This document shows, in pieces, positions 38,901 through 50,708 of a stretch of DNA of 64,000 nt. The stretch spans positions 1,540,001 to 1,604,000 of the forward strand of contig JAFBJZ010000411.1 of NCBI GenBank assembly GCA_016785225.1. Reading direction: 5' to 3'. The DNA is from Psettodes erumei (lineage: Eukaryota > Chordata > Actinopteri > Pleuronectiformes > Psettodidae). How positions within the stretch are numbered: position 1 is the first letter of the stretch; each line of letters opens with the position of its first letter. A model generated the notes under the pieces. That model saw nothing but the letters and a program-made list of their open reading frames with translations. It was not told the origin of the DNA and ran no database searches. The translations under genes and the position numbers were made by a program.

Positions 38901-39940
38901 CCTTGGGCGACCCATACAAACCCCCCCCATCCTAACACACACTCTCATATCAGCATGCAGAGTAGAGGCCACAGGGTTACCCACCCTAGGGTGTACGGCG
39001 AGGAAAAAACTAAAAATTTTAACAGTTTGGGCTATATCTTACTCTCTGCAGGGTTATTTTTTTGGCCATTAAGTGACAGGAGAAACAAGCTGTAAAGCAC
39101 AATACTGCGAGCATGTCAGCAAAGAGCTGCGGTGTTACATGTCCAGCAGAAGGAACTTTATCTTTTATCTGAGTTGTGTTTATAGCTACCTGATGTGTTT
39201 AATTCAAACATTCACCCCCTGCTTAACTGTTTATTGTCTCCATCACCTGCTAAGGGAAAACCAGGGAGTAACTGAACTTGTCTGGTCTGTGGTTTTGGTG
39301 CTGAGCAGGTCACATATGCTTGAGCTGCCTCCTGAGGCCAAAAATTACACCATGAAATCAGTGACAGTGAAGCAAAACAATAAGCTGAAAGGAGCTATAA
39401 AGTTCCCCACAGCTTCAGAGGCAGGTGACAAGTCTCATGTGAGATTTCCTCCCTTTCACATAGGATTGATTGGTAATATAAAAACACTGACTATAACCTC
39501 TTTAAATAAAGTGTTTGGGTTAATAACAGTCTGCTATCACTCCCTCCAGCAGATGTGTAGAAAATGTGAGTGCAGAAACTATTCAGTCTGAAAACACTAG
39601 TGAAGTGAAATTTGTTTTGACAGACTTTTTTTGTTACTGTGCTGTGTAAAATTGATCTGCAACCCTTAGCATCATTAGCCTACTTCCTAGCTAATGATTA
39701 TAAATTAACGACACTGCAGTCTTATTATTTTTCAGCAGCGGCGGCTTGATTACTTTTGCATTCAACCCAGAGTCGTCACCATGTCTGCAATACTGACACA
39801 CACAAACACACACACATACACACACCAATTCCTTCACAGAGAAGAAGGAAGAGGAACGACAGTTCCAGACAGATGTCAATAAACTATTGACGTGTGTGTA
39901 CACACATTGGTGGATTGTTACAGCGTTTCTTTGGAGAAGG

Positions 39941-40200
39941 GAGTCATCTTAATTTCATATTTATATGGAAAAACACGCACACCCAGAAATCCCTTAGCAG
40001 AGAGTCATCTGTGCTATATTTATATGAAATAAATACTGTATCTCAAACACGCACACACGCACACATACACACAGGAACTGTCGTGCAGTGATAGTTGGGA
40101 GTAGTGAGTCATCTTCATGTCATATTCATGTCAGTGAAATCAATCATCTCCCCAAACACGCAAACATCATTTGCACAGTGACCTTTTATAGATGACTCAC
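39941..40200 (+). repeat. Diverged tandem repeat carrying AP-1-like sites
   Basis: A GAGTCATC block followed by an AT-rich TATATTTATATG-type block and an AAACACGCAAAC/AAACACGCACAC block occurs three times, starting near 39941, 40003 and 40106. The third copy has a full TGAGTCA (40105-40111), and TGACTCA occurs again at 40193-40199. Units differ in length (about 60 to 100 bases), so the array is old. Confidence 0.6.
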
Positions 40201-43200
40201 CCCGGTGTTGACGTTACAGCAATCAGCAAGAGTACGGCATATATACACACACACACACACTCACACACAGATCATGGAAACCAGTCGTCAGGCTTACAAA
40301 ACAATAACCCTCATCTTTGATTATCTCACTGCAAATCTTTTCGCATCACTTTAAAACCATTATAACCTCCTTTCAACTTTACAGACACAGTCAGATCAGA
40401 TGATCACATTTAATGACACTAACAACAAGAAGCAGCAGAGGACAGAAACACAGTAAATATCAATAAGTGGAAAACATACTGAAACCACGTTTCCTTCCAG
40501 CAGACATGGAAGTTTGCTTGAGGGGCTGATGGAAAAGAAAAACAGAGTCCGAGGAACTACTCCAACTATCTTTCAACAGATACGCCAAGGAGAGGAGGTG
40601 ACGGAGCTGCCCACACTGTTTGACTGACGGTTGATCTCCGGGAGGTGCGGCGCAGAAACACCACATTAATGAGCTCCGAGCACCGAGGACGGAGAACACT
40701 TTTAAAAAATGAGAATCCATGAGAATTACCACGTTGAGTGGGAGCTCATGAATGAAAAATGTGGCTTCATTACAGTCTCTTTTCATATTTCTCTCTCTCT
40801 ACTTCTACTACTTGTGTGTGTGTAAACACTTCAAAATATCTGTCAATCACAATCTGAAATATCAAACCTGCTTGCAAATTTAAGCAAATTTGTAAATGTG
40901 AAACTTGAACAGTGTCCAAAAAGAGCTTGGGTGAACCGCTGACTTTTTTCGCCCATGAAGTTGAACTTTTACTTCAAAGTTTAAGGGGATTAATTTCTCG
41001 TCCCCATAACTCAGGGGGTCTGGGGGGAGAGTGTTTTTCAGGGATTCTTTGTAGACAGGAAGCCAGTGTCACTGTGTGTTTTACAGTGAGCTGCCATTTT
41101 GTTCTGTGGTTCAGATGCCAGTACAGTCTGCCTGTTGTCATGGATATGACTCAGACTTATTAACACCACTACTCTAAAGCACTGCAGGCTACCGCACACA
41201 CACACACACAAATGCACACAGAAGAGTAGAGAAAAATCACTACATTTACACACAGATACTGCCAAGTGCACAACCGATACGGAAAGGCAGGCACACAATC
41301 AAAACTTCTCAGGTGCATGTACACGCACAAAATCAAACACACACGGCTGCACACACTGGCTGACACAAAAAGACAAGGGTTCACACACAGAAATGCACAC
41401 ACCACTCAGTGTATCACCCTGTTTGCCCCCCCCAAAACTCCCACAGTTTCTCAACAAACAGTAAAAAAAAATATAGAAACGAAAACCAACCCCCAGCTCC
41501 TTTCTCTAAGTCCAATCCTCAGAAATGTGCAAACAACGTTAAACAAAAGAGACGAATCTTGTAATAACATGAGAAAAGAAAAGGGGGGGGGGTTAGCAGA
41601 GAGAGCAAGAGAAAGACAGAGAGATGGGCAGGGTGTTTGTGCCTGAAGCAGGGTTTGGGCGAACGAGAAGGGGGGAATGTTTTCATTCATATTTTCCACC
41701 CAGTTAGTTGGGAGCCAGACTCCTGTGCCTCACAGGAGTGAGAGACAGAGGCGGGGAGAGGGACGAGAGACTCACAAAGAGAGGACATAAACTGGGAGCA
41801 GACAGGAGACACCAAAGAACTTTTTTCACGATGTTTTGCAGCAAACTTCCACTTCAACTTTCTCAGTTTCTCCCCACCCTGACTCATCACCCGATATCCA
41901 CCTGGGCTCAAAAGCGAAGCCATCGTCTGATTTGTTCGGACTAGATTCAGCCTTATCAATTCCTCTTCATCTTTCAAAACGTTACAACCAGAAAATTAGA
42001 TGGGCCGCAGGGGATATTAAATGTTCATTAAATATGAATATGCCACATTAGAAATGAAAGGTGAAGCCTCGGTACTTTCACAAGCTGCTTGCGCCAAATT
42101 CTGAAGGTCCGGCTCATAACTCTTAAGTTGGTCATTGTAAAACGTTGATATGAAATGAATGAAAGTTTAACTCCAACACTCCAAGTCGTAAAAGCTGGCG
42201 TGACACGATCAGTTTCAGTCAAGGAGACCCATGATTTTGTCGGTCCACATATGATCGTACAGAGTAATGTTCCTCACACATAAAATCTTTGACGGAGAAC
42301 AGACAAAAGTTTATATATTGTAGCTATTATAACTCAAACTATTCACAGAATTGAAATACCTGCAGCTGATTTCATCTGCAACCAGCAGGGTGCATCGCCT
42401 CTACCTGCAGAAGGTGTGCTCAATGCTGGCAAAGAATGAAAAGCCTGCTCCCTCATCATTATGTATATTGTTCTTTGCTAACAAAACAAAGGAAAAATAG
42501 AACATTTGAGTTTTGTTTCAGGGAGACAGAGCTGCCTAACTGAAACCCTAACCTGAGCCTTCCTAAATTTCTGCTCCTCTCCTCTTCAGTTTGGGTTTTC
42601 TCAACAAAATTCATTATGTTTATCCTTGGCATTTGCAGAGCTGATTTTGAATGAATTTGAAACCTACATTACTGACAGCACTTTTTGAGTGCTGGGAGAC
42701 TTCTTCCTTCTACTTTGGCACACATCTGTTGGCCCATCCTCAAAAACCTTAAAAAGCATGGCCCAATTATTGTAAAAAAAAAAACAACCAACAACAACAT
42801 AACAAAAACCTCCACAGGGTACCACCTTTACGTTTATATACATGCAAAACACAAGTCATTTCTTTAGTCAGTGAAGGAAGCGTTGTGGCTGTCAAATATG
42901 TAATTATATTTTCCAAACACCAAATACTAAAAATCTGAATTTAAATCTGCTGGAAGAAGAAACAGTAACTTTCCCAGTCTGCTCCCTGGCAGGAAAAAGA
43001 AACTGCCGAGTGCCTGATTACGGCACAAGCTGCTCAAGAGAAATTAGATTATCACTTTATGCCTTTTTTGGAACAAAACACGTTCTCTTGAATAGTTTAA
43101 GAGACTGAAACGCGGCAGCACACTTGCCATGTATGGTGGCCATATGAATTTAACTTCTCACTGCCAAAAGGTGTGTGAAAAACTGTGATCGTGGGGCGGA

Positions 43201-43601
43201 CGGTCCCTTTAAGAGGTCTGCAGGCACTTTCAGGAAAGGAACACATTACTTCACTTTAATGTCATTATGTACAAGTTGGTGTAATGAGAGGATGAATAAC
43301 TACGCAGTGCCCACTTCACTAGCCCCCACGCATTGCAAAAACAAGGATCCTAGGAATAAAAATGTCAAAGAATTAGCACTTCATTGTGCAAAGAATATAT
43401 TTGGGGGCTCCTTGACGTGACCAAGTTTTAGGAACCAACAGCTTAACAAGCTTTTCCACAGTCATCCTGTCCTGAGGCAGGAGAGGAATGTCACCCAACT
43501 GAGCTACAATGTTCCCTATGTTCCTTTTAGGAGGAAACACTAATACCTCTTTATATAAATGATTACACAACGCTCAGCCAGTTCACAAGAAGGGGCACCG
43601 G

Positions 43602-43604
<3 letters not shown>

Positions 43605-43640
<36 letters not shown>

Positions 43641-43679
43641 GAGGGGGCTGCAACACACACACACACACACACACACACA
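43605..43679. repeat. Inverted (TG)n ... (AC)n pair
   Basis: A 34-base TG run (43605-43638), a 14-base G-rich spacer (GGGAGGGGG near its start), then a 27-base AC run (43653-43679). The two runs are complementary, so either strand can fold into a hairpin of up to about 27 pairs. Confidence 0.9.
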
Positions 43680-45834
43680 GACGAGCAAGCACACACTCAT
43701 TCAGAGAGCAAAACACATGAAAAGGGAGAAAAACAAACACAGACAACCGCGCAAAAAAACACAGACAGACAAGGAAACACACAGAATACAGACGCAAGTA
43801 AACAGCAACTGACACACAAAGACACGAACACAATGAATGGGACGGACGCACTGAGAGGAGACGCCTTCATTGTGCAGCTCTGTCAACAGAGACTCCACCC
43901 TCACTTTGCTCTAGGCACTGGTAAAAATTATTTCTGGATCATTTTCTCTCCATTTAGGAGGTTCAAATTTTTCAGTTTTTTTTTTATCCCCGTGAAGTCT
44001 TTCGCCAAAAACAGGTGTTTAAGAGTAGGAGTCCTCTTGGCTCATTCCCAAATACAACTTCTCAAACTCCTTGAGATGTTTTGAGTTAAAGATGTAAATC
44101 TAGCTTTATGGATTCTTCCGTCATTTCCCACAACTGAACCTACAGGGCTGTTACACATTAATAGGCTTTTTACAGCTGGACACCACATTTTAAAAAAAAA
44201 AAAGAAGAAGAAGAAGGAAAAAAAAAGAAAACTTGTTTGACTGTCACGTGTTATCTGCATTAAAGTCCTAAGATCAATGGGAGGAAGATGAGCAAAGATT
44301 GCTGTGCCACATTTTGACAGCTTTAGCTGCCCTTTGGTTCATTTTGAAATTGCAGCCTGGAGTTTTAAATGTGACTCCTCATTCAGATCCAATAAACTGC
44401 TGCAGAAAAATGGGCCGGGGAGCAAATAAAAGGTCTCATGGAAAAACATGTTGACAGGATTTCAGTGTGACAGCACTGCCTAGCCTCTGCTGTTTGGTGT
44501 GTGTGTGTGTGTGTGTGTGTTTCTGTGTTTATCTTTATTATCTCAGCGTTTATGAATATGAGATGGTGTCAGTGTTTATGCAAGTTTCCCTCATAGCGAA
44601 ATGCATCTGTGCTGAGGGTAATTATGGGTATAGGTGTGTGTGTGTGTGTGTTTACTGCTGTGCCTTTGTAAGACAGATCAGAATAAGTGTGTGGGAGTTG
44701 TTTTAAAAAGCCCCTCTGAAAGATAAGAGAGCAGAGAGAAAGGGAAAAGGAGAACTGGGGGCTACAGAGTGAGAGATTGAGAAAAAGGAATGTGAGAGGC
44801 AGCGAGATGAGGTAGAGATGAAGGAAGCAGGACACAGAGAGGAAAGCTCGCAATTTCACCCCTCGCATGCTGTGTCCTGTTTCAGGTGATGTCATGAAAG
44901 CAACAATCTGTACATACTCTGTGTTGGCATGTAAACTGGTTTTCACCTGCACCGGGATAAGGATGAGTCACTTTCCTCCAGGAACAAATGTGATCTACTA
45001 TAGTGTGTCTATCCTGGATGTATGCGTGCATGTATACGCACACACGCAACACTAAGCCCTTCCTACACCTGCTTCATATGTAGGATTACATTATTACATT
45101 TCTATACAAGGCTTCAATATACAGACACACACGCAAAGCCAGGCAGAGCTGTTTTCATCATCTCTTTGCCTCATGATCCATAAGCTGCAACCTTTCATAT
45201 ACCTGTGACCTTCTCAGTGTAGCAGGTTGTGGTTTGATGGCGTTTTATTAAATCTGAATCCAGCACCAAACCCCTTTATCACTTTCTTCTACATCTTTTT
45301 CTTTTTGGCTGAATAGCCAGAAATACTACAGATTTGCTACAACTTGTGACTACGAGCTGAAAGTCAGAGGAGGAGCAGCAGATTATAAATGTTGATTAAA
45401 TATGACTCTGACACACTGAGGTAACTGATGTAGTCTGAAAGTGCACATCTTATTTTTCACGTATCTAAAATACTGATTTTTGTGTGTATATATTCTAAGT
45501 TGTATCGGTATATAAGTTTAACTTTGACATTTCAAATATTGAAACTAACAGGTTGAGCTCAACAAGACCATTTCAACAGCAAAGGCCTCACTTTGTCGGT
45601 CTTGTTAAATTGTCATGTCAAAGATCAGCGCTTCTTTCTCTATCGAATGATCTTTGGTTTGCAGAGAGCGCATCAAGTAGAAAGAAGCAAAAGAAGTTTC
45701 ATCTTGGCCTGTTACTTACATTAACATTAATTATCTGCGGCACATGCAACATGCCAGTGGCAGAATTTCTCATAATCTTTCAACCAGCAGAAGCAACGGT
45801 CAGCGCCGGCTTAAAATGAACAGCCTGAAGCATC

Positions 45835-45990
45835 CTGGTGGCCTGGCTGGTTAGGATGCAAGCCATTTGGCTACAGTGTCACTGGTTTCTCTCTGGCTTC
45901 TTTGCTTGTTGCATCCCTCCGCCTCTAACCATGTTAACTGTCACTAGCAAAGTGAGGCAAAATGCCAACAAAAAATCCTTAGAAAAATTA
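45835..45990 (+). mobile_element. tRNA-derived SINE relic
   Basis: A polymerase III A-box-like string lies at 45839-45850 (TGGCCTGGCTGG, 11 of 12 to the TRGCNNAGYNGG consensus), followed by GTTAGGATGCAAGCC. A decayed B-box (GGTTTCTCTCT) starts about 45 bases downstream at 45884. It is followed by a TTGCTTGTTGCATCCCTCC stretch and an A-rich end near 45970-45990. This order is typical of tRNA-headed SINEs in teleosts. The B-box no longer fits a functional promoter, so the copy is old. Confidence 0.5.
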
Positions 45991-46213
45991 GACGCCTGCT
46001 GCCAAAATGTTTGATGACCAGGAAACAAGATTCAGACTCAGCATCCTGCTAAATTTAGGATTTTAGACTCCTGGATCAAAATCTAAAACCAGCTACCAGA
46101 GCCAAACACTATTATCTTATGATGTAGATTGTCTTATAGTCACAATCTTGCATCCTTTTCATTTGCATGCTTCTATTTTTGCTTTTATTTACTGCAATCT
46201 GCTCCAGCAATGA

Positions 46214-46275
46214 CCGAATTTCCCCATCGGGCTGATTTAATCAAACTTAATCTAATCAGATCTAATCTAATCTCG
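46214..46275 (+). mobile_element. Non-LTR retrotransposon 3' tail
   Basis: The string GAATTTCCCCATCGGGCTGA followed by AATCTAATC repeats resembles the 3' ends of many fish LINE insertions, which have GAATTTCCCC..GGGATCAATAAA followed by short tandem repeats such as (TCTAA)n. No coding sequence of the element precedes it, so this is a 5'-truncated copy. Confidence 0.6.
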
Positions 46276-46470
46276 TGTGTGATTTATAATACCACTATCT
46301 ACTATTTCAGAAGAACAGCCAGAAGACTCTCCGAACTCCCTCCTTCTCACTGTCAAAGCTAAGTGTGTTGCCCTGAATACAGACAAGCGGATAAGAAAAA
46401 AAAGGGGGTATAAATACAGAGTGAAGAATTGTTGCTCCCTTGGCGCCTTAAACACCACCGCACACAGACA

Positions 46471-46471
<1 letters not shown>

Positions 46472-46516
<45 letters not shown>
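46472..46516 (+). repeat. (CA)n microsatellite
   Basis: About 22 CA units, followed 100 bases later by a GA-rich tract (46610-46660). Confidence 0.95.
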
Positions 46517-46517
<1 letters not shown>

Positions 46518-47344
46518 CGAGAGAAAATGATGGGAGCAGACAGTCAAGTGTTTTCAGTTCTGTGAAACATGTACAGGTCATGAATATTAACACAAACCAG
46601 TTGGTGACTGAGGCAGAGAGAGGGAGAGAGAGACAGAGAGAGGGTGAAACAGCGAGAGAGATGTGGTTTTTGCTGTCATGCTGTCAAGCGAGAGGCGAAG
46701 AGAGTATGTGCGTGAGACGAGAGATGAGATTCTAGGAAGGAGTATACAACCAATTAGCTGCAATAAGCTATCCTGAACTTGTTCATTGTCAACACTCACT
46801 TAAATAGTAGAATAAAAAAAAAAAAAAAAACACTGAAGAGGGAGAGACAGAGGGTCATGAGCTCTGCATTTTAACACACACCCATAGTACTAATCAGCGG
46901 GATGAAAACCCCTGGGCTCAACTTTCACCACCAATCACACACACACAAACTGACTATAGCGGGCACATTACGAGGATATAGACAGACTCACACAGCCTGT
47001 CAACGTACCCTATCAGTCAACTTTTCTACGAGGAGGTGAGAAAGGGGAGAGGAAGAAAAAGGGCTGGGTATAGAGCGAAAGAGTCGGGGAGAGAGGTGAG
47101 AGGAAAAGGGGGGGAGTAGAAAAAGAAGGAGACAGACAAATAATAGCAAAAGACAGAGGACTCATGCTGACTGGGAGATGTTTTCTCCTTTTCCCATTTC
47201 TCAAATGCATTTCACACCTTGACACCAGAGGTTGACATCACGTGTAAAATATAAGGACATACCTGTCTATAAACATCTGTTTACCTTTGGTTTGCTGTGG
47301 TTTTTCATTGTTTGGGCACGCCCCTTCATTCCACAGCACATGAT

Positions 47345-47760
47345 GATACTTTAGTCAATAGTATATTTCCCACTTTGTGCCAACAGCTTGGGGAGGCCCT
47401 TTAAAATTCCACCATGACAATGCCCAACACAAAGCCAGGTCAATAAAAGTGATTTTCCCATGCTGGTATTGAGAACTCGACTGGCAGTGCACAGAGACCT
47501 GACCTCAAACTCATAAAGAACTTATGGGATGGACCCAAAGGCCGACTGTGAGCCAGGCACTCATCGTCCAACATCAGGGTCCGACCTCACTAATGCTCTT
47601 GCGGCCGAAGCGGAGCAAAGTTTCCAAAATGATGTGGAAAACCTTCGCAAGAGATCGGGAAACTCAGTGACACTCAGACAGCGCACCGGTAGCAAACTAC
47701 AAATACCGAGTGGACCGAGTGACACCCTTGGCAGCATCACGCACATTTGATCCGGACAGG
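47345..47760 (+). mobile_element. Relic of a Tc1/mariner-type transposase, 3' part
   Basis: The DNA follows the end of fish Tc1-type transposase genes: a CCAACAGCTTGGGGAGGCCC stretch near 47382, then the remnant of HHDNA-x-HKARSI near 47411-47447, then ELDW followed by a CACAGAGACCTGACCTCAAA stretch (family: WPAQSPDLN). The clearest protein match is RPTSGSDLTNALAAE at about 47565-47610, where the family has RPTSxxDLTNAL. The reading frame is broken by shifts and stops, and the conserved catalytic-core spelling is lost, so this is a dead copy. Both terminal inverted repeats are absent or unrecognisable. It lies in the 30-kb jade2 intron, on the strand opposite the gene. Confidence 0.75.
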
Positions 47761-50646
47761 ACTCGCTGAGGACGTGGTCGTGGCCTTCCCAAAACAGCAG
47801 GGAATCAACAATGTGGTGGCAAGGTTTGACAATCTGATAATGTGACCCATGTCCTTCTTGAACCTTAACTGAACCAGACCCGTCTGTTAGCCGATGCTTA
47901 ACAATCCCACGAGAGACAAGATCTAAAGAGCTGGCGAAAGCAGCCGGTGAGAGGAGTAAGGACGTCGCAGGAAAGATGGAGAGTGTGAAATGAAAAGAGC
48001 GGGAGAAAGGAAGGGATTATTAAAACAGACAGAAAGCGAGAGCTCTTACTCCCACCTCTCTCCACATCTGCTCTTCTGTGTCACCCCAAGACAAGAGTTA
48101 ATAGGCCAGCTTTCTGCCTCTGCTCCTCCAGCAGCCCGATACCGAGAGCTGCTTCACTGCAGAGCCTCCAGCTACTCTGCCGGCAATTTGTCTTTTTGCC
48201 AGTGCATGGAGTTTTTTTAACCCCACTTTTTCTTTTTTTTTTTTTTTTTTTTGCTAAATCAACAACTCTCCAGCAGATACAGCAAAAAATGCAACCTGCT
48301 ACATTCAAGGGTGCTACGCGTGCCATTTTTTAACATCAGTCAATCATTAGCATATTCATTTTGAGTTTTTAGTGTAATTACCACAAACAGACACGGTGCT
48401 TGCCACAATATAATATAAGGAAGCTATTGTTACAGCACAAAACAGGAAGTAGTGCGTTTTTCCTTGTGGTTTTTTGTTGTTGTTGCTTTTTTGCATGGGG
48501 ACAGGTGCGGAAACGTCAGTTACATTGTAATTAAATAGTTATGCTACAAGCTATTTTGGCACACAGTAGTTGTAGCATAATAGTTTGGCCTTTATCTGAC
48601 ATCTGACTCGCTGCCCACATCCAGGACTTGTTTAGTGATTCATTTAGATCTGGTATTTGCCTAAAGACAGCTGTTTCACTGCTGTCACTTTAAGAAAAAG
48701 GTGTTGATGAGAAGTTGGCGGGCTTGACAATCAGAAAGTCATCTTCCTAACCACCGCTGACCTGTCTACCTTCACTAAAAACAGACATCAGTTGCCAAAT
48801 GTCAAGGTGATGCATATGTCACAAAATATATGTTAAAAAAAAAACACTGTGGCATTTCCTGGCCCTTTAATTTAATGTATTTTATTTTAATGTCAGTTCC
48901 TCATTAAGTTCCTTCTTCCCCTGTTAATTACAAAAACCACCACAGTGCAGTTACAGCCACATGTGTGGAAGACTGACTGGTTGCAGTTTTCTGTTTTGTA
49001 CCTCAGCTCTTTCTCTGTAGTTGGCAGTGTACACGCGGGCATGCACACACGCACACACATACACCTGGCCTGTGTTTGAAGGCTAAGAGGGGGGTTGATG
49101 AAACTCAGTAAAAATGGGGGATGCGTATGGCTGAAATTTGGCTGTCGGTTCGGGAAAGAAATTGCTCGAAGAAAGAGGGAAACATTGTGCCAGTGTCAGC
49201 GTGATAGTTTCCCGTTATAAAACACATATTTGCGACTGGGAAGAGGACATTCAGTTCTGTTCCACAGCAACTTGTGGCAGTCACAGAGCTGTCGTATTTG
49301 TCTGAACATCAGCACAGCCAGAACTGTTATTGTTAATGATAAATTGATCGTATAGCTGCCTCTGATACAGGAAGTGTCACTAAAAATCCTAAAGTATGAC
49401 AGGGTCGCTACTCTGAGACTGTCTCAGGTCCAAAGGATACGTCTTTTATGTACACATGCTTTGGCTGATATATGTTAAAATAACTTCTGGTACTGCAGGT
49501 AAATGCCAGCAGTTCCCTAAAAGCTGAAATACTGTGTTCATTTCTGGTTTACTCTGTGTCTATTTCCATTTACAAGATGCTGGTGGAGAGTGTTTTGAAA
49601 TGATTTCTCTTAATACATGAGCATTATATGCCTCAGTACATTTACTTAAACAAAAATAGTATTCTTTGATTTGAACATGGATACTTTTGTTTAAATGTTT
49701 TAACTTACCTTTTGCAAAATAAGAGCATGTTCACTGGTGTTTTTAATGACCAGTTTTAACTTCTTGGCTTTAAGGAGTGTAAAGAATGTCTTCAAAAATA
49801 TTACAGACAAGCAGGTTCCTTATTAAGGTACAACATACGTCTCTCTCAACCTGCTATGAGGGTTTGGGGAGCATGTGTAATAGCTGAAGGGAAAGTCATT
49901 TCTCATACAGTGTGTTGCCAAACAGTCCAATAATTGGCCTGGATTCTGAAAAACGCAATGTTCCCCAGAGAAAAACGTGACAACCCAACCAGACAGAGAA
50001 GAGACGAGGAATGATCTGCTAATAAACTGTAGAAGCTTTGATTCTTTTCATGCCATCGACTGTTGTGATTTTTTTTCCTCCTGTGATGCTCCAAATTTCA
50101 AGGAAGATGATCCAAATCTAATCCACGGGGGGCTATGACTGAACACCGGAGCTTACTGGCTTTTTAGTTGTATGAATATTAACACATCACTTTAAGTGGG
50201 GTTTTTTATATGCTCAGGGGAGCCCAGGATGTTTACATACCAAGTTTTAACTGGAACTGATATCAGCTGTTGTGGTGTGTTTGTTATTGTGTGTCTTCCT
50301 TTTTTCCTGTGACTGTGAAACTAATTTCCTCTGGAGGGACAGTGGAGATGACCTTGTTTTTTTTTTTTATTCAGTGCTGTCATGGGAAAACTCTCATTTC
50401 AGCCATGATTCATGTTTTACATGGATTATAACAGGGAAACCTGTGAGATATTCAGTTGTTTTCAATTTATTCCAGCATTCCAAAATTCATCAGTGTTTGT
50501 CTTTTGAAAATGCTCTGTACAGCACTAAACTCAAGCTAGTGTCAACTTTATTACCAGAGACACTGTGGGAAACCTCTCTAGGCTTTCAAAGTGAAACAAG
50601 GGGGGTGGAATAATGGGTTGAAGCGATAAAGCCTTGGACACGCAAG

Positions 50647-50651
<5 letters not shown>

Positions 50652-50706
<55 letters not shown>
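50652..50706 (+). repeat. (CA)n microsatellite, longest in window
   Basis: About 27 uninterrupted CA units, immediately preceded by GCGCGCG (50646-50652). Together they form a long alternating purine-pyrimidine tract. A CCA triplet run (50867-50892) lies 160 bases away. Confidence 0.95.
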
Positions 50707-50708
<2 letters not shown>

